Source of the DNA: Mycolicibacillus parakoreensis
GTDB lineage: Bacteria > Actinomycetota > Actinomycetes > Mycobacteriales > Mycobacteriaceae
Length of the DNA stretch: 64,000 nt
Direction of reading: 5' to 3'
NCBI RefSeq assembly: GCF_022370835.2
Contig: NZ_CP092365.1
Span: 3,782,001 to 3,846,000, forward strand
Positions 1-7,714 of the stretch are shown here, piece by piece. Position 1 is the first letter of the stretch, and the number at the start of each line of letters is the position of its first letter. Position numbers and translations under genes: made by a program. The notes under the pieces were generated by a model. It saw only the letters and a list, made by a program, of their open reading frames with translations, was not told the origin of the DNA and did not search any database.

Positions 1-108
1 CCCGGCCTGCAGCAGGCCGCGGGCGATCATCAGCCCGATGCCGCGGCTGCCGCCGGTGACCACCGCGGTCTTGCCGTCGAGGCGGAACAACGCGTCGATG
101 CCGGCCAT
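1..108 (-). CDS. SDR-family oxidoreductase, N-terminal fragment
   Basis: The gene runs off the left edge; only the first 36 codons are visible. They read MAGIDALFRLDGKTAVVTGG and continue with SRGIG, which is the classical short-chain dehydrogenase start with the TGxxxGIG dinucleotide-binding motif at about residues 18-25. The ATG lies 4 bases after the stop of the TetR gene read in the same direction, so the two are probably co-transcribed and the regulator may control this dehydrogenase. Substrate cannot be inferred from this fragment. The SDR assignment is firm; anything narrower is not supportable. Confidence 0.85.
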   Translation of the reverse strand, partial: MAGIDALFRLDGKTAVVTGGSRGIGLMIARGLLQAG

Positions 109-112
109 CGCC

Positions 113-763
113 TCAGCGCCCCTCGTCGGGTCCGCCCAGCGGGCAGCGTTCCCGCACCGTGGCGTCGCGGATCAGCCCGCGCAGCAGCGCGGTGGAGAAC
201 TCCGCGGCGATCTCCTCCGCACTGCTGCGCCCGCCGGGCCGCAGCCACCGATACGCGCTCAACGTCATCCCGATGTAGCCCAGTGCCAGCACGTGGGAGT
301 CGCACGGGTAGAACTCGCCGCTGGCGATGCCGCGGTCGATCAGCCCGTGCACGTGCTCGTAGACCTTCACCTCCTGCTCGCGGATGGTGGCGACCTGCTC
401 GGCGGTGAACCATTCGGCGATGTAGGGCTGCTCCTGGAAGTAGACCGCCGCGCCCTCGAGGTTCGCCGCGATCTGGGTGAGCAGCCGCACCGTGTACTGG
501 TAGAGGGCCTCGCGGGCGGTCCACGACGGGTCGTCGTGGACGGCGGCCAGGGTGCGTTCGGCGGCCTGCTGGTAGATGTCGTAGAGGATCAGCGACTTGC
601 TGGCGTAGTAGTGGTAGACGGTGGCCTTGTTCAGCCCGATCGCGTCGGCGACATCGTCCATCCGGGTGCCGTGGTAGCCGCGGGCGGCGAAGAGCTTGGT
701 GGCCACCGCCAACAGTTCTTCACGACGGCTCAGGCCGTTGGCGGTGGGAGTGTCGGAGGGCAT
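113..763 (-). CDS. TetR-family transcriptional regulator (Rv0158-like)
   Basis: This 216-residue protein has an N-terminal TetR helix-turn-helix at about residues 12-58 (recognition segment LNKATVYHYYASK) and an alpha-helical ligand domain without a recognisable ligand signature. It sits at the end of the block that, in M. tuberculosis, holds the transhydrogenase genes followed by Rv0158, which is similar in length. The SDR gene begins 4 bases after its stop, suggesting a two-gene transcript. A CCGGTT-N8-AACCGG inverted repeat lies about 30-50 bases upstream of its ATG and is a plausible autoregulatory operator. The ligand is unknown; the family assignment is secure. Confidence 0.9.
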   Translation of the reverse strand: MPSDTPTANGLSRREELLAVATKLFAARGYHGTRMDDVADAIGLNKATVYHYYASKSLILYDIYQQAAERTLAAVHDDPSWTAREALYQYTVRLLTQIAANLEGAAVYFQEQPYIAEWFTAEQVATIREQEVKVYEHVHGLIDRGIASGEFYPCDSHVLALGYIGMTLSAYRWLRPGGRSSAEEIAAEFSTALLRGLIRDATVRERCPLGGPDEGR

Positions 764-791
764 GGTTCTCGCTATCGCGGGCCGAAACGAT

Positions 792-811
792 CCGGTTTAT
801 CAATCAACCGG
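792..811. promoter_or_regulatory. Candidate TetR operator
   Basis: A CCGGTT half-site (792-797) is repeated inverted as AACCGG (806-811) with an 8-base spacer. It lies between the TetR start (763, minus) and the small plus-strand gene at 943, where an autoregulatory site would be expected. The assignment to this regulator is inference from position and symmetry. Confidence 0.45.
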
Positions 812-942
812 TTGGACAGTCTGGGTCAGTCTAGGCAACCGGCGCCCCCGCCGGGCGACGCGGGGCACAATAGCTCGGGACGGATAGCCCTGGACGGCCC
901 GGTTAGACTGGGACCAGAGCACCGGCACAGGAGGTGGGACCG

Positions 943-1065
943 ATGGACCCCGACTACGACGGATCCGACGAGATCGAGTACACGCTGGGCTGGTTCGCCT
1001 GGGGGCTGCGCGGCATCTCCGGGCCCGGCGGCGGCTACCCGCCCCCGGCCTACCCGCCGGTGTGA
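943..1065 (+). CDS. Conserved small protein, 40 aa (Rv0157A-like position)
   Basis: A 40-codon frame begins MDPDYDGSDEIEYTLGWFAW and ends in a Gly/Pro/Tyr-rich tail (GGGYPPPAYPPV). A textbook Shine-Dalgarno AGGAGG at 929-934 sits 8 bases before the ATG, and a -10-like TAGACT (904-909) lies upstream, so this looks like a real gene. The N-terminal half is acidic, the middle aromatic and weakly hydrophobic, and the tail proline-rich. It is divergent from TetR and convergent with pntB, with a strong hairpin between the two stops. As I recall, M. tuberculosis has a tiny gene (Rv0157A) at the same place. Function is unknown. Confidence 0.7.
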   Translation: MDPDYDGSDEIEYTLGWFAWGLRGISGPGGGYPPPAYPPV

Positions 1066-1080
1066 GCCCCCCGCTTCGTC

Positions 1081-1132
1081 ACCGTCAACGGCGCCCCGCC
1101 GGCTGCGTGCCGGTCGGGGCGCCGTTGACGGT
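1081..1132. terminator. Bidirectional hairpin terminator between the 40-aa gene and pntB
   Basis: Perfect 17-base inverted arms at 1081-1097 and 1116-1132, with an 18-base loop, lie between the convergent 40-aa gene and pntB. There is no long T-run, as is common for mycobacterial terminators. Confidence 0.65.
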
Positions 1133-1140
1133 TCGGGACC

Positions 1141-2553
1141 TCAGAGGGCCTTGAGTTCCTCGATCACCTCGGAGACCGACTTCTTGGCGTCGCCGAACAG
1201 CAGGCTGGTGCCCTCGGCGTAGAACAGCGGGTTGTCGATCCCGGCGAACCCGGAGCTCATCGAGCGCTTCAACACGATCACGGTCTTGGCCTGGTCGACG
1301 TTGAGCACCGGCATCCCGTAGATCGGGCTGGAGGCGTCGTCGCGGGCCGCCGGGTTGGTGACGTCGTTGGCGCCGATGACGATGGCCACGTCGGTGCGCG
1401 CGAACTCGTCGTTGATGTCGTCCATGTCCTTCATCGCGTCGTAGTCGACCTCGGCCTCGGCCAGCAGCACGTTCATGTGCCCGGGCATCCGGCCGGCCAC
1501 CGGGTGGATGGCGAACTTCACCGCCACGCCCTTGTCCTCCAGCAGACCGGCCATGTCCTTGACCGCGTGCTGGGCCTGGGCGACCGCGAGCCCGTAGCCG
1601 GGCACCACGATCACCTGGTTGGCGTAGGCCATCTGGATGGCGGCGTCGGCGGCCGAGGTCGACGTGACGTGCTTGTCGGCGTCGTCGCCGCCGGCGGCGG
1701 CCGCCGCTCCCCCGCCGAAACCGCCGGCCACGATCGCCGGGATGGACCGGTTCATCGCCTTGGCCATCAGGTTGGTCAGGATCGAGCCGGAGGCCCCCAC
1801 GATCATGCCGGCCGCGATCATCGCGGTGTTGTTCAGCGCCAGCCCGGCCGCCGCGGCCGAGAGCCCGGTCAGCGCGTTGAGCAGCGCGATCACCACCGGC
1901 ATGTCGGCGCCCCCGATCGGCAGCACCACCATCAGGCCCAGCACCGCGGAGACGGCCAGCAGCCCCACCATCCACCACACACTCAGCCCGCCGTCGGACG
2001 CGCCGATGCCGATGTAGACCGCGATCGCGACCGAACCGGCGGCCAGCAGCAGGTTCAGCGGCTGCTGGGCGCGGCCCACCCCGATCGGTTTGCCGTCGAT
2101 GAGCTCCTGCAGTTTGGCGAACGCGATCACCGAGCCCCAGAACGAGATCGACCCGATCACCGCGGCCAGCAGCGAGGCCACCATGATGTGCGCCGTCGGC
2201 CCGGAGTCGTGGCCGAACACCGTGAAGCCCTGGGTCTCGATGAACTCGCTGAGCGCGATCAACGCGACCGTGCCACCCCCGACACCGTTGAAGAACGCCA
2301 CCAGCTGGGGCATCGCGGTCATCTTGGTGAAGCGCGCCGGCGGCACCCCCAGGGCGACACCGACGACGAGCCCGGCGACGATCAGCAGCCAATTGTGCCC
2401 GACGTTGAGCAGCGTGGTGCCCACCGCCAACGCCATACCGACCGCGGCGATCTGGTTGCCCCGCACCGCGGTTTTCGGTCCGGTCAGGCCCATCAAGCCG
2501 TAGATGAACAGCGAGAACGAGACGATGTAGAGGATCGTGATCAGATTGTTCAT
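1141..2553 (-). CDS. pntB: NAD(P) transhydrogenase subunit beta
   Basis: PntB (470 aa) is the membrane and NADP(H)-binding subunit of proton-translocating transhydrogenase, which transfers hydride between NADH and NADP+ using the proton gradient. The N-terminal two thirds are a run of hydrophobic helices starting MNNLITILYIVSFSLFIYG. The C-terminal domain III carries the NADP-binding segment VVPGYGLAVAQAQ and the conserved KRSMSSGFAGIDNPLF stretch near the end. The start overlaps the pntAB stop by 4 bases (ATGA), so the three pnt genes form one operon in the order AA-AB-B. A short Ala/Gly/Asp-rich linker (GGGAAAAAGGDDADKHV) separates the membrane and soluble domains. A strong hairpin follows the stop codon. 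Confidence 0.97.
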   Translation of the reverse strand: MNNLITILYIVSFSLFIYGLMGLTGPKTAVRGNQIAAVGMALAVGTTLLNVGHNWLLIVAGLVVGVALGVPPARFTKMTAMPQLVAFFNGVGGGTVALIALSEFIETQGFTVFGHDSGPTAHIMVASLLAAVIGSISFWGSVIAFAKLQELIDGKPIGVGRAQQPLNLLLAAGSVAIAVYIGIGASDGGLSVWWMVGLLAVSAVLGLMVVLPIGGADMPVVIALLNALTGLSAAAAGLALNNTAMIAAGMIVGASGSILTNLMAKAMNRSIPAIVAGGFGGGAAAAAGGDDADKHVTSTSAADAAIQMAYANQVIVVPGYGLAVAQAQHAVKDMAGLLEDKGVAVKFAIHPVAGRMPGHMNVLLAEAEVDYDAMKDMDDINDEFARTDVAIVIGANDVTNPAARDDASSPIYGMPVLNVDQAKTVIVLKRSMSSGFAGIDNPLFYAEGTSLLFGDAKKSVSEVIEELKAL

Positions 2554-2879
2554 CGGGCGGCCCCCGCATCCGCGGCGTCACTGCCGCTGGGCTTTTTGGT
2601 CTTGAACATGCCCAGCATCCGGTCGGTGACGATGAACCCGCCGATGACGTTGAGCGTGCCGAACACCACCGCGACGAACAGGATGATCTGCTGGGCCACG
2701 GTGGGGTTCTCCACCCGGCCGAGCACCACCAGCGCGCCGAGCACCACGATCCCGTGGATGGCGTTGGTCCCCGACATCAGCGGGGTGTGCAACGTGTTGG
2801 GCACCTTGGAGATGACCGCGAACCCCACGAACCCGGAGAGCACCAGGATCGCGATGTTCGCGAGGAGTTCGTCGTACAT
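2550..2879 (-). CDS. pntAB: NAD(P) transhydrogenase subunit alpha, part 2 (membrane)
   Basis: This 109-residue protein is the small membrane part of the split alpha subunit. It shows three to four hydrophobic segments (from MYDELLANIAILVLSGFVGF onward) and the conserved PLMSGTNAIHGIVV region that lines the proton pathway with PntB. It begins immediately after the pntAA stop (TAG directly followed by ATG) and overlaps pntB by 4 bases. The three-polypeptide layout is the normal actinobacterial arrangement; in enteric bacteria this part is fused to the soluble alpha domain. Confidence 0.95.
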   Translation of the reverse strand: MYDELLANIAILVLSGFVGFAVISKVPNTLHTPLMSGTNAIHGIVVLGALVVLGRVENPTVAQQIILFVAVVFGTLNVIGGFIVTDRMLGMFKTKKPSGSDAADAGAAR

Positions 2880-3989
2880 CTAGCCGTCCTCTCGGGTCAC
2901 GCAGGAATCCGCCAGCACCTCGTCGTCGAAGTCGGGGGCCAGCACGGCCCCGTCGTCGGAGCGGGTGATCAACAGATCCAGCAGCGCGGTGATGTTTTTG
3001 CTGTACAGCTCGCTGGCGTGCTCGGGCATGGTGGCCGGCAGGTTCAGCGGCGAGGCGATCGTCACGTCGTGGTGGACCACGGTCTGCCCCGGCTCGGTGA
3101 GCTCACAGTTGCCCCCGGTCTCCCCGGCCAGGTCGACGACCACGCTGCCCGGCCGCATGCCCGCCACCGCGGCGGCGGTGACCAGCCTCGGCGCCGGGCG
3201 CCCCGGCACCAGCGCGGTGGTGATCACCACGTCGAAACCGGTGATGGCCTCCTCGAGCTTCTGCTGCTGGGCGGCGCGCTCCTCCTCGGTGAGCTCACGG
3301 GCGTAGCCGCCCTCCCCGGCCGCGTCGATCCCGAGGTCCAGCCACTGGGCGCCGACCGAGCGGACCTGGTCGGCCACCTCCGGGCGCACGTCGTAGCCGG
3401 TGGTGCGCCCGCCGAGGCGTTTGGCGGTGGCCAGCGCCTGCAGCCCGGCCACCCCGACGCCGAGCACCAGCACCGTCGCCGGTTTCACGGTGCCGGCCGC
3501 GGTGGTCAGCATCGGGAAGAACCGGGTGGACTCCATCGCGGCGACCAGCACCGCCTTGTATCCGGAGACGTTGCCCTGACTCGACAGCGCGTCCATCACC
3601 TGGGCGCGCGAGATCCGCGGGATCGCCTCCAACGCGAACGCCTGCACCCCGGCGCTCTTCAGCGCGGCGATCTGGTTGGTCTCGTTGCGCGGGGCCAGGA
3701 ACCCGACCAGCGTCTGGCCGGAGTGCAGCTTGGCGACCTCCTCGGCGCTGGGCGGGGCCACCTTGACCACGATGTCGGCGGCCCAGGCGTCGCCGAGGGC
3801 GGCGCCGGCCTCGGTGTACAGGTCGTCGGGCAGCAGGGCCCGCTCGCCGGCACCGGACTCGACCACCACGCCGACGCCCGATTTGACCAGCGGGGCCACC
3901 GCCTTGGGCACCAGCGCGACCCGGCGTTCGTCGGCACCGGATTCGGCGACGACGCCGACCGTCAGGGACGCAGTCTGCGTATCTGTCAT
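2880..3989 (-). CDS. pntAA: NAD(P) transhydrogenase subunit alpha, part 1 (soluble)
   Basis: PntAA (369 aa) is the cytoplasmic NAD(H)-binding domain I of the transhydrogenase and belongs to the alanine dehydrogenase/PNT family. The N-terminal half opens TVGVVAESGADERRVALVPK, and the central Rossmann motif VLVLGVGVAGLQALATAKRLG (GxGxxG) binds NAD. The RSVGAQWLDLG segment downstream is typical of the family. It is the first gene of the pnt operon. A TAGACA -10-like hexamer ends 8 bases before the ATG, suggesting a leaderless or near-leaderless transcript. It is divergent from an acyl-CoA dehydrogenase gene. Confidence 0.96.
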   Translation of the reverse strand: MTDTQTASLTVGVVAESGADERRVALVPKAVAPLVKSGVGVVVESGAGERALLPDDLYTEAGAALGDAWAADIVVKVAPPSAEEVAKLHSGQTLVGFLAPRNETNQIAALKSAGVQAFALEAIPRISRAQVMDALSSQGNVSGYKAVLVAAMESTRFFPMLTTAAGTVKPATVLVLGVGVAGLQALATAKRLGGRTTGYDVRPEVADQVRSVGAQWLDLGIDAAGEGGYARELTEEERAAQQQKLEEAITGFDVVITTALVPGRPAPRLVTAAAVAGMRPGSVVVDLAGETGGNCELTEPGQTVVHHDVTIASPLNLPATMPEHASELYSKNITALLDLLITRSDDGAVLAPDFDDEVLADSCVTREDG

Positions 3990-4134
3990 GGCGCGTGTGT
4001 CTACTTTCCGTTGCGTCGTTCCGCTACGTTCGGGCGCATGCGGACCGCCCCGGGACGACCGCGTGCCCAGACACCCTAACCGGTGCTGGGATGATGCTGG
4101 GAATCTGCCGGTGGTGGGGCACTACAGTGCGGAT

Positions 4135-5277
4135 ATGACCGTCGACCGGCTGCTGCCCAGCTCGGAGGCCGAAGACCTGCTGGCGTTGACCCGCGATATC
4201 GCCGACAAGGTGCTCGCCCCGATCGTCGACGCCCACGAGAAATCCGAGACCTACCCCGACGGGGTGTTCGCCCAGCTGGGGGCGGCCGGGCTGCTCAGCC
4301 TGCCGCAGCCGGTCGAGTGGGGCGGCGCCGGCCAGCCCTACCAGGTGTATCTGCAGGTGCTCGAGGAGATCGCCGCACGCTGGGCGGCGGTGGCGGTGGC
4401 CGTCAGCGTCAACAGCCTGGCGTGCCACCCGCTGCTGGAGTTCGGCACCGACTCCCAGCGGCGGCGCTGGCTGCCCGAGATGCTCTCCGGCACCCTGATC
4501 GGCGCCTACAGCCTGTCGGAACCGCAGGCCGGCTCGGACGCCGCGGCGCTGCGCTGCGCGGCGGTGCGCGACGGCGACGGCTACCGGATCACCGGCTCGA
4601 AATCCTGGGTCACCCACGGCGGGGTGGCCGACTTCTACACGCTGTTCGCCCGCACCGGGCAGGGCTCCCGGGGCATCTCGTGTTTCCTGGTGCCCGCCGA
4701 CCTCGAGGGGCTCAGCTTCGGTGCGCCGGAGGACAAGATGGGCCTCGCCGCGGTGCCGACCACCTCGGCGTTCTACGACGGCGCCCGCCTCGACGCCGAC
4801 CGGCTGATCGGCGCGGAGGGCCAGGGCCTGGCGATCGCGTTCTCCGCGCTGGACTCCGGGCGCCTCGGGATCGCCGCGGTGGCGGTCGGCATCGCCCAGG
4901 CGGCGCTGGAGGAGGCCACCGCCTACGCCAACGAGCGCACCACGTTCGGCCGCGCGATCATCGACCACCAGGGGCTGGGGTTTCTGCTGGCCGACATGGC
5001 CGCCGCGGTGGCCGGCGCCCGGGCGACCTACCTCGACGCCGCGCGGCGCCGCGACGCCGGCCGGCCGTACTCGCAGCACGCCAGTGTGGCCAAGCTCGTC
5101 GCCACCGACGCGGCGATGAAGGTGACCACCGACGCGGTGCAGGTCCTCGGCGGGGTCGGCTACACCCGCGACTACCGGGTGGAGCGCTACATGCGGGAAG
5201 CCAAGATCACCCAGATCTTCGAGGGCACCAACCAGATCCAGCGTCTGGTCATCGCCCGGGGGCTGACCAACCGGTAG
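4135..5277 (+). CDS. Acyl-CoA dehydrogenase
   Basis: This 380-residue flavoenzyme carries the full acyl-CoA dehydrogenase fold: N-terminal helices, the FAD-binding beta segment GAYSLSEPQAGSD, the KSWVTHGG strand and the C-terminal bundle. The signature RVERYMREAKITQIFEGTNQ contains the catalytic base Glu363. Such enzymes introduce a trans double bond next to the thioester; the closest type appears to be a short- or branched-chain enzyme, but chain length cannot be read. A TACAGT -10-like hexamer ends 6 bases before the ATG at 4135, favouring that start and a leaderless mRNA over a longer upstream frame. It precedes fadE2 by 37 bases on the same strand. Confidence 0.92.
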   Translation: MTVDRLLPSSEAEDLLALTRDIADKVLAPIVDAHEKSETYPDGVFAQLGAAGLLSLPQPVEWGGAGQPYQVYLQVLEEIAARWAAVAVAVSVNSLACHPLLEFGTDSQRRRWLPEMLSGTLIGAYSLSEPQAGSDAAALRCAAVRDGDGYRITGSKSWVTHGGVADFYTLFARTGQGSRGISCFLVPADLEGLSFGAPEDKMGLAAVPTTSAFYDGARLDADRLIGAEGQGLAIAFSALDSGRLGIAAVAVGIAQAALEEATAYANERTTFGRAIIDHQGLGFLLADMAAAVAGARATYLDAARRRDAGRPYSQHASVAKLVATDAAMKVTTDAVQVLGGVGYTRDYRVERYMREAKITQIFEGTNQIQRLVIARGLTNR

Positions 5278-5314
5278 GTGGATTCCGCTCGGCGCGGTGT
5301 CCTATCGTTGCGGC

Positions 5315-6538
5315 ATGGATTTCGCGATGTCGGCCCGGGGCGCCGACTACCACCGGCGGCTCACCGACTTCATGGTCGAGCAGGTGATCCCCGCCGAGGC
5401 CGACTACGAGCGGTACCGCCGCGAAGCCGGCCCGGACGACTTCACCGTGCCGCCGGTCATCGAGGAACTGAAGGCCGAGGCCAAAAAGCTCGGGCTGTGG
5501 AATCTGTTCCTGCCGGCCGAGTCCGGGTTGACCAACCTGGAGTACGCCCCGCTGGCCGAGCTCTCCGGGTGGAGCATGGACCTCGGCCCGGAGGCGCTCA
5601 ACTGCGCGGCGCCGGACACCGGCAACATGGAGACCCTGCACCTGTTCGCCACCGCCGAGCAGCGCGCGGCCTGGCTGCAGCCGCTGCTCGACGGCGAGAT
5701 CCGCAGCGCGTTCTCGATGACCGAACCGGCGGTCGCCTCCAGCGATGCGCGCAACATCGAGACCACCATGCTGCGCGACGGCGACGAGTACGTCATCAAC
5801 GGCCGCAAGTGGTGGACCTCGGGGGCGGCCGACCCGCGCTGCGCGATCCTCATCGTGATGGGCCGCACCGACCCTGAGGCCGCCCCGCACCAGCAGCAGT
5901 CGATGATCCTGGTGCCGACCGACACCCCCGGGGTGACGATCGTGCGCTCCACCCCGGTGTTCGGCTGGCAGGACCAGCACGGCCACTGCGAGATCGTCTA
6001 CGACGACGTGCGGGTGCCGGCGACCAACCTGCTCGGCGAGCAGGGGTCGGGCTTCGCGATCGCCCAGGCCCGGCTCGGCCCCGGGCGCATCCACCACTGC
6101 ATGCGCGCGATCGGGGTCGCCGAGCGGGCGTTGGCGCTGATGAGCGAACGGGCCCGCACCCGGATCGCGTTCGGTAAACCGCTGGCCGAGCAGGGGGTGG
6201 TGCAGCAGCAGATCGCGGTGTCGCGCAACGAGATCGACCAGGCCCGGCTGCTGTGCGAGAAGGCGGCCTGGACGATCGACCGGCACGGCAACAAGGAGGC
6301 CCGCGTCCTGGTCGCCCAGATCAAGGCGGTCGCCCCCCAGATGGCCTGCAACGTGCTCGACCGCGCCATCCAGGTGCACGGGGCCGCAGGGGTCAGCGAC
6401 GACTTCCCGCTGGCCCGGCTCTACGGCTGGCATCGGGCGATGCGACTGTTCGACGGCCCCGACGAGGTCCACCTGCGCTCGATCGCGCGCGCCGAACTCG
6501 GCGCCGACAAGAGCGCCCTCGCGGCCGCGGTGACCTAG
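5315..6538 (+). CDS. fadE2: Acyl-CoA dehydrogenase FadE2-like (ACAD10/11 type)
   Basis: A 407-residue acyl-CoA dehydrogenase of the ACAD10/11-like group, matching Rv0154c in type and position. The FAD segment reads SAFSMTEPAVASSDARN and the C-terminal part VHGAAGVSDDFPLA. At the site where other family members carry Glu-Gly-Thr, the sequence reads FDGPDEVH, as is usual in this subgroup, so an Asp may replace the usual Glu base (family knowledge, not proven here). A TATCGT hexamer ends 6 bases before the ATG at 5315, supporting this start. Its stop overlaps the GTG of ptpB by one base, so the two are transcriptionally and translationally linked, as in M. tuberculosis. Confidence 0.92.
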   Translation: MDFAMSARGADYHRRLTDFMVEQVIPAEADYERYRREAGPDDFTVPPVIEELKAEAKKLGLWNLFLPAESGLTNLEYAPLAELSGWSMDLGPEALNCAAPDTGNMETLHLFATAEQRAAWLQPLLDGEIRSAFSMTEPAVASSDARNIETTMLRDGDEYVINGRKWWTSGAADPRCAILIVMGRTDPEAAPHQQQSMILVPTDTPGVTIVRSTPVFGWQDQHGHCEIVYDDVRVPATNLLGEQGSGFAIAQARLGPGRIHHCMRAIGVAERALALMSERARTRIAFGKPLAEQGVVQQQIAVSRNEIDQARLLCEKAAWTIDRHGNKEARVLVAQIKAVAPQMACNVLDRAIQVHGAAGVSDDFPLARLYGWHRAMRLFDGPDEVHLRSIARAELGADKSALAAAVT

Positions 6539-7362
6539 TGGCGCCCCCGCCGCGCCGGCTCGACGGTGCCTGGAACTTCCGCGACGTCGCCGACGTCGTC
6601 ACCGAGCTGCGGCCGGGCCGGCTGCTGCGCTCCGGGGAACTGAGCCGGCTGCAGGAGGGCGGGCGCGCCGAGCTGCGCCGGCTGGCGGTCACCGACGTCG
6701 CCGATTTGCGCTCCCCGCGCGAGGTGGCCCGCCGCGGGCCGGGCCGGGTGCCCGCCGGGGTGGACATCCACCTGCTGCCGTTCCCCGATCTGGGCGCGGA
6801 CCACAGCGACGGCGAGAACGCCGAGGCCCCGCACGAGCAGGCGTGGCAGCAGATGCTGGCCCGCAAACCCGACGACGAACCGGTCGCCGTGGCCGCCTCG
6901 CGCTACATGACCGCCGAGTACCGCGGATTCCCGGTGCTCGGCGGGGCGCGGCGCGCGGTGCGGCAGGTGATCACCCTGCTGGGGGCGGGCCAGACCGTGC
7001 TGGCGCACTGTTTCGCCGGCAAGGACCGCACCGGGTTCACCGTGGCGGTGACGCTGCGCGCGGTCGGGGTGGACCGCGACGCGGTGCTGGCCGACTACGT
7101 GGCCAGCAACACCGCGGTGCCGCAGCTGCGCGCCGCGATCCAGGAGATGATCGCCGCGCGCGCCGAGGCGGGACTCACCGAAGAGGTCGAGACGTTCACC
7201 GAGGCCCGCCTCACCGACGAGGTGCTCGGCGTGCGCGAAGAGTATCTGGCGGCGGCGCTGACCACCATCGACACCGAGTACGGCTCGCTTCAGGGCTTTC
7301 TGCGCGCCGCGCAGGTCACCGACGCCGACGTGGAGCGCCTGCGCGCCGCCCTGCTGCGCTGA
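6538..7362 (+). CDS. ptpB: Protein tyrosine/phosphoinositide phosphatase PtpB
   Basis: PtpB (274 aa; the tuberculosis enzyme is about 276 aa) is a triple-specificity phosphatase that is secreted by M. tuberculosis and acts on host signalling lipids and proteins. The signature HCFAGKDRTG at residues 157-166 holds the nucleophile Cys158, Lys162 and Arg164. The N-terminal WNFRDVAD and DLRSPREVARRGP segments are typical of the family. No Sec signal is visible. The start is a GTG overlapping the fadE2 stop (TAGTG). It is the last gene of the fadE2-ptpB unit, and the following spacer holds a strong hairpin. Whether it acts as a virulence factor in this organism cannot be told. Confidence 0.93.
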   Translation: MAPPPRRLDGAWNFRDVADVVTELRPGRLLRSGELSRLQEGGRAELRRLAVTDVADLRSPREVARRGPGRVPAGVDIHLLPFPDLGADHSDGENAEAPHEQAWQQMLARKPDDEPVAVAASRYMTAEYRGFPVLGGARRAVRQVITLLGAGQTVLAHCFAGKDRTGFTVAVTLRAVGVDRDAVLADYVASNTAVPQLRAAIQEMIAARAEAGLTEEVETFTEARLTDEVLGVREEYLAAALTTIDTEYGSLQGFLRAAQVTDADVERLRAALLR

Positions 7363-7390
7363 CTCGCCGCGCAGCGCCGCCCTGGGGCCT

Positions 7391-7444
7391 TGCGCGCCTC
7401 GCGGGTCTTGCGCGCCTTGCGGGTCTTGCGCGCCTTGCGGCCCT
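7391..7444 (+). repeat. 18-bp tandem repeat, three copies
   Basis: The unit TGCGCGCCTTGCGGGTCT occurs at 7391-7408, 7409-7426 and 7427-7444, with one mismatch in the first copy and changes in the last four bases of the third. It follows the ptpB stop and directly precedes a hairpin. Confidence 0.8.
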
Positions 7445-7445
7445 C

Positions 7446-7500
7446 GAGCCGCACGTTTGCGTCGCTTTCACCGCCGAAAACGCACGCAAACGTGCGGCTC
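7446..7500. terminator. Perfect 17-bp inverted repeat downstream of ptpB
   Basis: Arms 7446-7462 and 7484-7500 are perfect inverted repeats (GAGCCGCACGTTTGCGT and its complement) around a 21-base loop. The position, about 85 bases after the ptpB stop, fits a transcription terminator. No T-run follows. Confidence 0.55.
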
Positions 7501-7714
7501 GGCGCTGGGGCGGGGATTGCTAGCGCTGGAGCGGGGATCGCTAGCGCCGGATCAGCGCCGGGGCGGGGATTGCAACGCCGGAGCGGCGGCCGCGACGTCG
7601 CCACCGGCCCGGTTCGACACGCCCCCTGCGTGTTTTCCTGATATTTCGCCAAGAACAAGCGTAGATTCTCACATCTAGGCTTTTCGTTCCGGTCGCCGCC
7701 CCGGGGAGGTCGCC
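7501..7714 (+). repeat. Noncoding spacer with 21-bp tandem repeat and promoter
   Basis: This is the remainder of the only gene-free stretch longer than 300 bases (7363-7714). A 21-bp unit is repeated directly at 7510-7530 and 7531-7551 (two differences), with a degenerate third copy at 7563-7582. It centres on the palindromic GCTAGCG core. Near the downstream gene, a TAGATT -10-like element (7662-7667) and a GGGGAGG ribosome site (7703-7709) are visible. No convincing coding frame was found in it. Confidence 0.6.

Noticed and set aside
30..524. 164-codon minus-strand frame overlapping the TetR gene
   Set aside because: Arg/Ala/Gly-rich shadow in another frame; its last part only coincides with the SDR start.
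7391..7582. Possible CRISPR array
   Set aside because: Repeats are adjacent without unique spacers, units differ in kind, and no cas genes are present.
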